Below are positions 53,462 through 63,946 of a stretch of 64,000 bases of DNA, piece after piece. A program made the translations under genes and the position numbers. Under the pieces are notes generated by a model. It did no database searches, was not told the origin of the DNA, and saw nothing but the letters and a program-made list of their open reading frames with translations. This stretch comes from Nephrocerus scutellatus (lineage: Eukaryota > Arthropoda > Insecta > Diptera > Pipunculidae). The number at the start of each line of letters is the position of its first letter. Position 1 is the stretch's first letter. The stretch covers positions 78,151,767-78,215,766 of the forward strand of contig OX352761.1 of assembly GCA_947095585.1 (NCBI GenBank), in the 5' to 3' direction.

Positions 53462-54598
53462 CCTTAAGCTCCCCATACTCTATTCAATTCAATTGTAAAC
53501 TGAGTTGTCAACTGAATTATTACTTTTCTACACACTACATCAACTGAATTGAAAGACTGCTTCAAAAATTTTACAAAAAGTTTTGTCCATCGGAGATACA
53601 CATGCGTATTAAATTTGAAGAAAATCGGGAAATTTTTTCATAAAATTTGTATGGGTGCCCCCCCCCCCGACCCAGGGGCCCGATCACTTCCAAATTTTTA
53701 CAGAAAGTGTTGTCCATCAAAGATACACATTTGTATAAAATTTAAAAAAAATCGGGTAAATTTTGTAAAATATTAGTATGGGAGCCCGAGGTCCGAGGGG
53801 CCTCAAATTTTAATAGCAATTATTGTCAGAAATAGGAAATATACATGTGTGCAAAATTTCAATAAAATCGGGCTATGGGAAGTGGGTTAAAAACTGATCA
53901 GAAAATCTGACCAGCCAGCCACCCATCCAGCCAGCCCGCCACGTGCACGCGAAGTTAATATAGAGAATTTAAGAACGTAGAATTTGGATGAAGGAATGGC
54001 TGAAAGATAAGAAAAAATGTTCGAATGAAAAATTAATAAGAGAGCTTAAAATAAATTAGCCGAATGATTTCTCCAATTTTACGTGAATTAATGGTCCTGT
54101 ATATGAAGCTATACCATCAAGACAAAACTATATTCCGATCGAACTTGAACCAGCTCATCGAGGAATTCTACAAACATTTCAAAAAACAGCGCTTTGTGTC
54201 ATGCTGTCGCAGCACTTCTATGGCGTTTTAATAATGTTTTACACAATTAAATGAACCGTAAAATATTTATAAAAACTACTTCTTTACATGACATCTTTAT
54301 AACTTTAATAAATAAATAAGTCAACACAGAACAAATGAAACCGCAATTTTTTATAGATTCAAATGCAGACAATTTGACGTAAAAGTAAATGTGTCTACTG
54401 CAATTTTTTTTACCCACATACAGTTCAATTGAATTGAAAGACTTACAGATCAACTTCTTAAATTCAAAATCTTTTGATATTTACTCAACCATCTCTTCAA
54501 CTGTCAAATCGATCAAATGACTAACCACACACGGGTTGATTTTGCTTTGATTTGACTCAGTCATCAATTGAATTGAATAGTGTATGGGCAGCTTAAGG
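53462..54598. mobile_element. 1.14-kb element with ~34-bp terminal inverted repeats
   Basis: 53462-53495 (CCTTAAGCTCCCCATACTCT ... CAATTG) and the reverse complement of 54565-54598 (CCTTAAGCTGCCCATACACT ... CAATTG) differ at two positions. Both ends are followed by CAATTGAATTG-type palindromic sequence. The inside is non-coding and holds a block of satellite S (53560-53975), so the element is non-autonomous and nested. Superfamily unknown; no target-site duplication is obvious. Confidence 0.8.
53560..53975 (+). repeat. Satellite S block within the TIR element
   Basis: Two to three units with AAAGTTTTGTCCATCGGAGA-like and ACACATG(C/T)GTAT motifs. The block ends in GAAGTGGGTTAAAAACTGAT and the edge motif GAAGTTAATATAGAGAATTTA (~53953-53973), the same edge as at 41084. 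It is in plus orientation. Confidence 0.8.
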
Positions 54599-54659
54599 TG
54601 AAGTCATTAGTACTAATTCTTAAGGCGTGTCTAAATCAAAAGATTGTGAATTTCTTATG

Positions 54660-54970
54660 CCTAAATGCTGCGTTGCTTTGGCAAAGCCGGCTTGGCTTTA
54701 CAAAGTAACAGCTTTTGGTTTTACCGACTTACGGTGAGCACCAGTACTATAAAATGGCTTTAGTTTCCTTAATCCTGAACATTTTTATTTACTTTGGCTT
54801 TATGTCGCTTTACCACCGCCTTACGGTGAGCGCTATAACTATAAAATGGTTTTAGTTTTAAATCCTAAAAACTTTTTGGATTTATTTTCGGCTTTATGCT
54901 TATGCGATTGTTGTTGTAAGCCAAGCTGGATTAGCCAAAGCAATACAGCTTTTGTACTCACAATGAAATA
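54660..54970 (-). repeat. Dispersed repeat H, copy 2
   Basis: Inverted relative to 42000-42320: AAAGCCGGCTTGG, CTTACGGTGAGC hairpins twice (~54730 and ~54823), ATAAAATGG(C/T)TTTAGTTT, and GCTTATGCGATTGTTGTTG. The pair is ~12.4 kb apart. Confidence 0.85.
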
Positions 54971-54974
54971 ATAG

Positions 54975-55798
54975 CTGTATTTTATTTGCCGAGAAATAGG
55001 GAATACCTTCTTTGGAATAAGAAAACCTACTGTCTTGCTGGTTTTCAAATTCTAATTCCTTATTCCTCGGAAAATAAGATACGCCTAATTATTGCTTGCT
55101 GCCAATTCGTTGTCCATTGTCATTAGTGTTCTCTTGTAATCTATGGGGGCCAATGTCTTGCCTGAATACTAGCTCCCGATCTATTTTTGCGTTCAAATCC
55201 TTCTACACAAAACTTAAAAAAAATTTAAAAAAAATAAAAATAAAACTTAATTTACATTTAAAAAAACCCGGGAGAAGTAGTAAAAAAGACTTCTCCGATT
55301 TTGAGTTTAAAAATTTTTGTTATTTAAAAACTTTTATTTAACTTTACTTTGTCTGTCTTCTGTATTTTCGACTTCTTTGAGGTCCTTTAAAACCTACTTT
55401 CATATGACCTAGAGAGCTAAAATTTTGTGAGCAGTTCAGTGTCCATCGTCCATTTCTAAGATCCCGCGTTTTGTTCCATATAGGAGAGAAGGTACTCCTT
55501 CTGTTCCTCGCCCGGTTATTTTCCTTTTTTTACGACTTCCATCTTTAAAATATTTAAATTTAATTGATTACTGCAAAAACTCACAGTCAAAAAGAGAGCG
55601 AATAAATTTGTTCAATTGTGAACACGAAATCTGTCAAAAAACTACATTCTCACGATTGCGGAATCGCGATAACACCGTGTGCCCTTTTTTTCGTGCGCAC
55701 AGTAAAACTCACACTTGCGGAATCGGCCCCAGGAGATACGGTAATGGGTAAATTTGAAAAAATCCCGAGTTTGGAAATTTTCATGATTACTATACTTC
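54975..55798. other. AT-rich stretch without a recognised gene
   Basis: Short low-complexity frames only (55096-55341 and 55618-55812). A repeated TTGCGGAATCG occurs at ~55657 and ~55716. Nothing else supported. Confidence 0.35.
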
Positions 55799-55815
55799 CT
55801 TTTACTATGTAAAAG
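55799..55815 (-). other. Hairpin, possible 3' end structure of the Helitron-like relic
   Basis: CTTTTAC-TAT-GTAAAAG, a perfect 7-bp stem, followed on the minus strand by GAAGTATAGT. Helitron-type elements carry a 3' hairpin near their end, and a helicase relic lies 170 bp upstream on the same strand. The link is inference. Confidence 0.35.
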
Positions 55816-55984
55816 AAAGTAAAAATCAGGTAGCCTCCTGACTAAAGTGTCCGACCCCTCCCAAAATATGCGGGTTCTTTTTTAAATACATAGCATGTGT
55901 GCAAAATTTCAGATGGCTATATTCAATAAATTATACATACATACATAAATACATACATATACTATACATACAGAGTTTTACTTT

Positions 55985-56290
55985 TATATACATAGATTTT
56001 AGATACGAACTAGCTCACCTAAAATTTTTCCTCGATAAAATGTGTTTTGAATAATTGACACCATTAGATGTTTTTGATTTTGGCTTCGAGTTAAAACTAC
56101 GTAAAGTTGACAATGGCCAGAAAAGGGTTCTAGTAAATAAACCCCAACGCGATCAAAAGACTGTCTGTGTTCCTTGTTGATTGTCACTGCCAATGGCCAA
56201 TATCAACGGAAATTGACGCCGCTTCATTTTAAAAAGTATACTCCTATTACTTGGCTCATAATCAATTGGAGGAATGCAAACTCACCTCAC
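55985..56290 (-). pseudogene. Helitron-type PIF1-like helicase C-terminal relic
   Basis: The minus frame has AVTINKEHRQSFDRVGVYLL and GHCQLYVVLTRSQNQKHLMV, matching the last helicase motifs of PIF1-like helicases carried by Helitrons (T-I-N-K-x-x-G-Q-S and H-G-Q-L-Y-V-A-x-S-R). The G-Q of the first and the G and S of the second are altered. Just upstream, FKMKRRQFPLILAI in another frame is the preceding conserved block, so a frameshift lies at ~56190. A (CATA)n run at ~55930-55975 follows the end. Only ~100 codons remain. Confidence 0.75.
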
Positions 56291-56432
56291 CTCACCTTTA
56301 TGATTTTTACTTTGATGAAGTTTCGATGCAACCTCTTATAATCTAATCTTGTGCTATTAAGTATTCTTTGATTAAAATATCTTAACAATGTGATAAATGC
56401 CCCAACTTACAGTAATATTAAATGAGTAAATT

Positions 56433-56863
56433 CCTGGGTACGAATTTTGGTCGCAAATGTGTAAAACTCACCTGATCGTGAGTTGAGTTCGTATATGTAG
56501 CATACAACTTTAATGTGGTGTGATGTTTTTTCTTTCTTTGGGTTAGTGTAATTTAAATGACAGATGACAGACAGACAGACAAATTCTGAATTTCGCTTTT
56601 GTCTCAAGTAGACGACAACTCGCGTACTCAAAACTGGGTGAGATGTGAGAAAGTCTCGCCAAAGTGCTACTCGTTGTTTCCACTTCAAATAACAATAATG
56701 CTACAATAAAATAATTTGGTTGTTTGCATGTACACGTATACGGGCTTCAAATAATGCTACAATGTGAGCCGAATTGAAGCCTGAATTGAACCTCGTACGT
56801 ATACGAACTGACATCTCACGTTCATGTGAGTTTTGCACATTTGCGACCAAATTCGTACCCTGG
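56433..56863. mobile_element. 431-bp MITE-like element with long imperfect TIRs
   Basis: The left end CCTGGGTACGAATTTTGGTC and the inverted right end CCAGGGTACGAATTTGGTCG continue with GCAAATGTG(T/C)AAAACTCAC, CGTGAG and GTTCGTATA, about 75 bp of imperfect inverted repeat. No coding capacity. No clear target-site duplication. The frames 56407-56688 and 56701-56892 (-) are shadows of the repeats. Confidence 0.8.
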
Positions 56864-57084
56864 TGGACAAAGTGTTGAAATATAATTAACATTTAAAAAG
56901 TGTGTTAAAAAATATAACAAAAATAAAGAAACTACCTTTTATTGAACGTTGACTAATCCTGAAATTAGACTTTCTATATATAACAAAGGTCATGGGCCCA
57001 GAATTTCGTATTGAATAAATATATTCTAAATGTTTTTCAATATTAACCAAATTTTTATTCGTATTCGTTTCTGTGAAAGGAATG

Positions 57085-59498
57085 GTCGATAGCATTACGA
57101 AGGAAAATGCAAAGGAAGCATGGGCAGCGCTAAGACAATTTCATGAGCGCGAGTCACCAGACACTTAAGTACGAATTTTGCGCGAAATAATGAGACAACG
57201 TGCAATAAAGGAAACTTATATGGTGGTTAATGTTAACCACATGAACGAAATATTTTAAAAACTGCTCGCGCTCGTGCCAGAATTACGAAGCTCGTGGTAC
57301 GCGATGAAGTCGTAGTAACATATATGGACATACATATGTGTATGGAAAAAAAATTGAAAATGTTTTGTATATTCCAGAAATTGGCGGAAAATTAATATTT
57401 GGAAAGCGACATACGGAGAACCATGCGGCTGATGGACGAAGTATTTGATGTGAATTTGTAGTCATGGAGCCCACCCTGAAGCAAGTCATTCAGGGACTTC
57501 TCCCTTGATCAAAAAAATGCTTTACTTGTGATAAGGTAGGACATATCTCAAAAAACGGAAATGAAATGAAAAACGAGTTCAGCTAACTTATATTCTGTGA
57601 AAGTAGCTGGTCGTATGAACATATGATCAAAGGTTGAACATTTTGGAAACAAATTGTCTAAAAGTATAAACGATTGAAAACTGGCGTTTTTTGAAGATAA
57701 TTCTAATTTGCTCCGATTGCTTGTTAAAGTTAGAGTACAATACAAAGTATAAAATGTTGGAATATAAAGTTGTAGTCTGCAAACATGGCATGAAATATTT
57801 GGTCATAAACGTAAGCGACATGTGAAAGAGTTTTTGGAATTAAATGTTTCTGTCAAAATGATAATACATATTTTCTGTGAGGGGTGTGCAAAACGTTATC
57901 ATCATAAGATACATTTTTAGTGAAGAATTGATAAATCAACGAAAACTGGTGATCTGGTTTATGTTGATGTTTGCGGTTAATGAAGACCAAAGATGAAGTG
58001 AAAACTTTAGTACCCTAATTCATCCAAATGGTAAAGCAACAGTATTTCAATTAAAGAATTGAGAACTGATGGTGGTAAAGAAATCGTCTCTAACAGAAAT
58101 CGTTACGAGTAAAAAGGCAATTTGAAGAAATTTGACGCCAAGTCTAGAAGAGGTTACATAGTTGGTTATGCTGATTGTTGATATAGAGTATATGCAGAAA
58201 AAATATTACCTTTCACAAACCCATTTAAAGCATGTTCTACGAAATATGTTGTAATATCAGATTTTGAGTCATCTAGACAAGAATCTTATAACAAAATAAA
58301 TTTAAATGAACAGGAATTGGATATAGATCCGGTAAAAGAATCAGTTGAGACGGAAAGGAATTGGAAGTAAATCCCGAAAATGAATCAAATGAAAATGAAC
58401 TAGATAATGCTAAAGGCTCAAAACCTCAGAGATAGATCCAAGGTTAATAATAACTTTTTCTATAATCTCTTCATGAAAACGAGACATAGGAACTTGTATA
58501 GCCTCCAAAATCTAGAAACGTGGTTGACAATAGATAGGTGTTTGTCAAGAAGTTGAATTCTAGTAACAAAGTTCTAAGAAACTTGGCTCATCTAGTCGCA
58601 AAAGAATTTTCTCAAATTCCTGGAGTTGATTTTTCGGAAACATTCAGTCCAGTAGATCGTTTTGAAACACTTAGGCAAGTAATGTATGACAGTTCAGTGA
58701 GATTAGAAAATCCAACAATTTGATCTTAAGATGGCAAGATAAGTGAAGAAATATATATGCGTCAACCGAAGGGATTTGAAGATGGCTCTGGAAGTCTGTA
58801 AACTTAAGAGAAGTTTGTAAGGGTTAAAACAATCGTCTAAATGTTGGTATCAAAGCTTTAAAATTTCAATATCAGATGGTGAGTGTTATTTAGGAATTCA
58901 AAAAAGTCGCTTTAGTGATAAAATAGAAATGAATCAGGGGGCATTCATACAGCGTTTATTAAACAAGATTAGTTGCCTGGAAATTCTAGTTTACTATCTG
59001 AAGAAATTAACTATAGAGAAATGGTTGGAATCCTATTATATTTTACTTTGGAAAAACGTCCTGAAATATGGTTTGCTCTAAATGTGGCATCCAGAGCACA
59101 AGATACACTAACAATCAAAAATTTTAATTTAATTTTTCGATGCATTAAAGGGACCAAAAATCAAGACATGGTGTTCAGGAAAATTCAAATAAATTAGGTT
59201 GAAGCTTTCAGTGATGCTGATTTCGCTAGGGATAAGATAAAAAAGATCAACTAGCGGTATCTTGATTAAATATGCAATGGGTCCAATTATCAGGAAAAGC
59301 AAAATTCAGAAATGCATATCATTATCGTCTATGGATGCCGAATATGTAGCTGCAATTGAAACTGGCAAATCTATCGTATTGATTGACAGATTACTAAAGG
59401 AAATAAATGTGGTTGGAATTGATGCAATTCCTATTAAACAGATGACAAATCCAGTTTTCCACGAGAGGTCTAAACATATTGTTACAAAAAGTAGTTAG
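57085..59498 (+). pseudogene. pol: Ty1/copia element, heavily decayed gag-pol
   Basis: Gag: ITKENAKEAWAALRQFHERE (57090-57150) and a zinc knuckle CFTCDKVGHISKNG (~57518) with the last cysteine replaced by glycine. Pre-integrase block: LWHEIFGHKRKRHVKEFLE-like and CEGCAKRYHHKIHF (~57875). Integrase scraps: GDLVYVDVCG, LRTDGGKEIVS. RT: PGVDFSETFSPVDRFETLR (~58620) and LKQSSKCWYQSF, with the catalytic Y-V-D-D segment missing between there and ECYLGIQKS. RNase H: LSSMDAEYVAAIETGKSIVL (~59320). Many stops and frameshifts throughout. Order and strand are consistent with one ancestral copia element. Confidence 0.88.
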
Positions 59499-59990
59499 TA
59501 GAAAATGGAAAACGAATCCCAAGATAAATCGCAATGTACATGCTCGTCCAAAAATAAGCACTGAATTAGAATTGAGCACTTTTGTGTAGCATACTTTTAG
59601 GCTGAATTAGATTATTTGAAATTAACGGATTTTAAGTTTAAATCTGGTAAAAATGTAGTCAAACCGGTTTGTGCGGTTTTGTGAAAGAACATGATTGTAC
59701 ATTTAGTTTATTTTTAGAAGATGACTCATTACTTATAAGTGTCGTTAGTTGTAAATAAGGGAATAAGCCTACAATTTTCTGGTCTTTTCTCGATATTGCT
59801 GTCTATAAGATTGGAAGTTTCTGGAAGCTTTTCAATGAGTATAAATGGTGGCGTTCGCTGAAGAGAAATTATTAGTTATTTGGAATTCTAAAAGTTCTTG
59901 CGAAGTGAAAAAGCTTCCACCTAAGAGAATTATTGTAAAGTACAAGTATTAAAGGTGTTTTTGTGTGCATTTAAAAGTTGTCCAGTATAC
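59499..59990 (+). repeat. Copia 3' end and probable 3' LTR
   Basis: It follows RNase H on the plus strand. 59520-59830 is repeated, inverted, at 46960-47195. The LTR probably starts near 59690 (TGTGAAAGAACATG) and ends near 59990 just before the next LTR. Boundaries approximate. Confidence 0.6.
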
Positions 59991-59993
59991 AAT

Positions 59994-60393
59994 TGTTAAC
60001 TTATTGAAACGTTTTTATTAGCTCGCTTTCGTGTATGTCTGTCTGTGCGGGTTGGAATTTTATAATTGATTTTAAACTAACTAGAGACTTTAACTTTAAC
60101 ATAGTTCTTCGAACTTTAAACAAAGTTCAGAACTCGATGAATATTAACAAATCACAAAAAAAGACAACAAATTGCAAAAAAAAATAAATTCAACGAGGTT
60201 GCAATTTGTTTCAGATCAAAGCAAACTACTACGCACATACTCGTTTTAAACGTTTTAAATTAAAAATGTATTTTTATTAGCTAACATGTTTTTACTGTTT
60301 GTTAATTAAAGTTATTATTTGTAAATTAATAAACTTGTGTTTTGTTTTATTTGCAAAATCCTTTACGAACTTGAAAGCCTGAATTTCGTAACA
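59994..60393 (+). repeat. Candidate 5' LTR of Ty3/gypsy G6
   Basis: 400 bp starting TGTTAAC and ending GTAACA (short inverted ends TGTTA/TAACA), two bases before a primer-binding site. AATAAAC at ~60328 may be its polyadenylation signal. No 3' LTR in the window. Confidence 0.6.
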
Positions 60394-60395
60394 AT

Positions 60396-60412
60396 TGGTG
60401 TCAGAAGTGAGA
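60396..60412 (+). other. G6 primer-binding site
   Basis: TGGTGTCAGAAGTGAGA, a TGG-led 17-mer at the LTR end, as in several insect Ty3/gypsy lineages that share the TGGTGTCAGAAGTG start. tRNA not assigned. Confidence 0.7.
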
Positions 60413-60533
60413 TTTTGCAAATCGTGTAAATTGCGAGACAAAAACATTTTGCAAATTGAGAGAGTAAAATTTTGCTAATAGTGAGAGTAAATTAATTAAG
60501 TGAAATTTTTCCAATCGATAAACAGTAAATAAA

Positions 60534-61800
60534 ATGGGAAGTGCAGTGAACTATAGTTCCAAGAAGCTTAAAGAATAGCTTGGAAGGCGAGATGTAAGCA
60601 CCGCTGGAAATAAGCAAGTTCTTTCTCCGATTTTAACAAGTCGTTAAAGGGGAAAAGCAGCTGGTGAGGCGTTTTTAATTGAGACAGAATTAGTGGAGAC
60701 TGGCAAAGTGAACAATCACAGCAACAGATTAGAAAAGAGTTGATTCGGCAAAAGTAAGAATCCCAGCAGAAATCGAAGCAGCAGAGTCAGGAGAATAAAC
60801 AGATGATGAATCTAGAATTGAGTTCCAAGCTAAGCGAGAAGTTTGATAAACAGAAGCAAGAATTGAATTTTTTAATAAGCGACAAGTTGGAACAGCAAAG
60901 CCAAAAACTAAAGAAAGAACTGGATCGACAAAATCAACAGCAGAGCCAAGAGTTGAAGCAGGAATTGAATTCCAAATTTGACCAGAAAAGCTAGATATCA
61001 TTCAAGAAAGGTGAAATGAGCTGAATTCAAGAAACTCTAAAAAGTGAAATGAATGAAATCCAAGTAACATTTCAAGGAGAAGTAAAATCGCCCGAGACGA
61101 ATATGACAGGAAAAGTGAGTGGCCTGGAAGGAACAATTAAAGAGTTTGAGACCCTGTTAGATAGTCTTATCCAGTTTGTCAGAGAAAACACTCAACACAG
61201 CAGTACCAGAGTAATTCCAGAATCTTCTAGTAACCAGAAAGGAATTTTGAAGCCACTTGCGTTCGATGGTGAGACAGCATTTGAAAATTTCAAAGTCCAG
61301 TTTGGCGGTACAACATAATGGATGGGGCGCTGAAGAACAACTAAATTCTTTGATCCTAGCATTGAGGAACAAGGTAGCAGACGTATTACAAAAGATTCCC
61401 AATGTAGAGATGAGTTCCGGAAGAATCTTGAAAGAGTTGGACTTGCGCTATGTACAGTCTCACACTTAGCAGCTAAGAAAAATACAGCTCCAGATGAAGA
61501 AACAACAGCGAAGAGAACGGCTTCAAGAATTAAAACGGGAAATAATTAAGCTGGCACGACAAGCCTATTTTGGGGTTCCGGCTGGTATCTTGGACGGACC
61601 AGCAGTGGATGCGTTCATCAATGCTATGAAGTAGCTAAAGCCAGTGTGTCTTCGCACAAATAAAAGCCCTGATTGGAGAGGAGATCCAAAAATTAACCCC
61701 TGGTCGCTTTCAAAACGAGAAAAGTAGAAGATTTGATTCTTAATTAAGGTGTTTTAGATATCAGAAACCTGGACATTTCATACGGGATTACAAAAAACTG
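60534..61800 (+). pseudogene. gag: Ty3/gypsy G6 gag
   Basis: ATG 60534 (MGSAVNYSSKKLKE, then TAG). A Gln/Lys-rich coiled-coil stretch at ~60800-61000 repeats E-L-x-S-K-F-D-x-Q-K-like units. KPLAFDGETAFENFKVQFGG (~61247) opens the capsid, followed in another frame by NGWGAEEQLNSLILALRNKV and RILKELDLRYVQS. A ruined zinc knuckle, CFRYQKPGHFIRDY (~61752), has two cysteines replaced by tyrosine. There are several stops and frameshifts. The coiled coil should not be mistaken for a cytoskeletal gene. Confidence 0.82.
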
Positions 61801-61959
61801 AGCAACATGATGAAACAGCCTGTGAATGGTTTCAACAATCTGAAAAGATTACGGCGGATAGATGCACAACATTTGAAGACGGTGGAGCGATCCTCTTGTA
61901 CCAGCTTTGCAGGGCAAAGGCTGAAGAAGACAAGGGAATATCCCAGGGTCACAATACGT

Positions 61960-62235
61960 AGCACAAATCTTGGAAGAGATTGCAATAGTCTGGTTGTTAA
62001 TGGCGTATTGGAGAGAAGACCTTGCGATTTTATTCTAGACAAAGGAGCTTCCAGAACTATTGTGAGTCCTGAAATGGTGTCTGGAGAGCAAGTAAACAGA
62101 GTGCATTCCTACAAGTTGAGGACAGCTACAGGAGAAGCTGCAGCAGTTAAGGGTGAACGTTTCCTTACGGTCCAGTTCGGAGGATTAAGGTTTTGGAAGA
62201 TGAATGCATATTGGGCCTGGTTGTTTTACGAATAA
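61960..62235 (+). pseudogene. pol: Ty3/gypsy G6 protease
   Basis: VVNGVLERRPCDFILDKGAS, then RTIVSPEMVSG: the retropepsin site D-T-G-A reads D-K-G-A here, so the catalytic motif is altered. SYKLRTATGEAAAVKGERFL fits the flap and following strand. The frame ends near 62235. The next recognisable domain is integrase at ~62490: all of RT and RNase H are missing. Confidence 0.78.
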
Positions 62236-62489
62236 CGGTTCAGTAGATGAAAGATGATTTGACAAGAGAGCAGCTAAGGGAAGAACAAGAGCAGAATGAT
62301 TCAATTGCTCCAGTACTTCGGTGCAAAGAGAACGACCGCACTGGCACGAAGTTGCTACAGCAAGTACGACAGTAAAAAGTTATTGGGCTCAATGGCAGTT
62401 ATTGAGATTCAAAGATGTACTACTGGTAAGGCAATGGGAATCTGCCGATGAACGGTGTACCAAATCAAAGGTAGTGTAACCAACGAATT

Positions 62490-62790
62490 TGGTGAACAAA
62501 GCTCTTCACAAAACACACACTGGAACACCAGGAGAATACTTGGGAATTAAGAGGACACTAGATAAAGTAAGAAGTCGATTCTTTTAGGTCATTTGCCGGA
62601 GAGATGTTGAAAACTGGTGCCGAAAGTGTGCGAAATGTGCTGCAAGAAGAGAACTGCAACAAACAGAGGGAAAACGCATCGATACAAAGTTGTAGCGTCA
62701 ATAGTTGGGCAAGATGCAAAAGATTCCGATCGAAGACCAATGGTAATCAATGTATATAGAACAGTAAAGAACAACGTCGTGAATGGTAAT
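62490..62790 (+). pseudogene. pol: Ty3/gypsy G6 integrase zinc-binding domain
   Basis: HKTHTGTPGEYLGIKRTLDK-like reading at ~62508 (H...H) followed by RSRFF, a stop, then VENWCRKCAKCAARRELQ (C-x2-C). The core D-D-E domain is absent. An AT-rich insertion or unrelated stretch follows. Confidence 0.75.
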
Positions 62791-63130
62791 TGTTATGTTT
62801 GTGGGTCAATTACATTAAATACAATTAACAAAGTTAAATTTATAAATTATTATGTATTTCAATGTAAGTCCTTTAATAAAAATTATATATTAATTCTATA
62901 TATATTAAAAATGATTCTGTTTCTAGCTAAAATTTTATGTACACTGCTTCGATGATTAGTTACGACCTACGACTGCTGGACGATGTCATTTATAACTGAT
63001 GATGATTCGTAAAGTGTATATTGCTTGTTGTCTGGTAGTAGCAAGGAACAGTAAATGCATTTAGTTTATGTATGTACAACTAATTTGGTGATTTGTGGTT
63101 ACAAACACATCAGTAATGAAGGGATAAAAA
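62791..63130. other. AT-rich stretch inside G6
   Basis: No coding similarity. It separates the integrase zinc domain from its C-terminal part, so it replaces or interrupts the catalytic core. The plus frame at 62617-62955 runs through it but is meaningless beyond ~62720. Confidence 0.4.
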
Positions 63131-63139
63131 CATGGAATC

Positions 63140-63300
63140 ACCTGCATGCGAACTATGAAAAATTTCGGGAAGGAGATTTCGTTTGATTATACAATTCCAA
63201 GGCCAAGGGAAACTACAGCAGTTGGGAAGATTCCTACAAGAGGAACAACGAGGAAGTATATCAGATTCAACCAAACCCCAGATGTAAAAAAAACAACCCA
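63140..63300 (+). pseudogene. pol: Ty3/gypsy G6 integrase C-terminal scrap
   Basis: The frame reads NYEKFREGDFV, a stop, then LYNSKAKGNYSSWEDSYKR and NEEVYQIQPNPRCKKN, the usual W/F-x-G-x-Y and Y-x-I-Q segment of Ty3/gypsy integrase C-termini. It ends where satellite S begins. Confidence 0.7.
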
Positions 63301-63945
63301 TAAAAATTAAAATTTTCTAATAGGAGATATCTGTTTAAAATTTAAAAAAAGTGGAGGTAATTTTTTTTAAAAAAATGCATAGGCCCCCCTTGGGCCTCAG
63401 AGCCCGATCACTCCAAAAAAATTTCAAAAAGTTTTGTACACTGGAGGTACACATGTCTTGAACATTTGAATAAAATCATAAAATAAATTTAAAAAAAATT
63501 TACATGGGCACCTCTCGGGCCTAAGGCCCGTTCACTCCAAAAATGTACAAAAGTTTTGTCCATCAGTGATACACATGTGTTTAAAATTTGAAGACAATCG
63601 AGCTCATTTTGAAAAAAAATTACGTGGGCATCCCTTGGGTCTCCAAAAATTTTACAAAAAGTTTTGTCCATCGAAGGTACACATGTCTTTAGAATTTGAA
63701 TTAAATCGGGCTAATTTTTAAAAAATTTCTATGGGGACACCTCGGGCCTCAGGACCCGTTCACATCAAAAATTTTGCAAAAAGTTTTGTTTATCAGTGAT
63801 ACACATGTGTATAAAATTTGAAGAAAATCGGGTTAATTTTTAAATATTTTATATGGGACCCCTCGGCCTTGAGGCCACAGGGGCCCCAAATTTGAATAGA
63901 AATTGTTGTCTCCGGAACTATACATGTGTGCAAAATTTCAATAAA
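63300..63945 (+). repeat. Satellite S array with alternating unit types
   Basis: AGTTTTGT landmarks fall at ~63430, 63552, 63660 and 63782. Types alternate: GGAGGTACACATGTCTT-like, then CAGTGATACACATGTGT, then GAAGGTACACATGTCTT, then CAGTGATACACATGTGT. It is joined upstream to ACCCATAAAAATTAAAATTT, also found at ~40046. Confidence 0.85.
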
Positions 63946-63946
63946 A

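Noticed and set aside
60803..60994. Gln/Lys coiled-coil frame that could suggest a structural or myosin-like protein
   Set aside because: It sits after a Ty3 primer-binding site and before capsid, zinc-knuckle and protease motifs, so it is gag.
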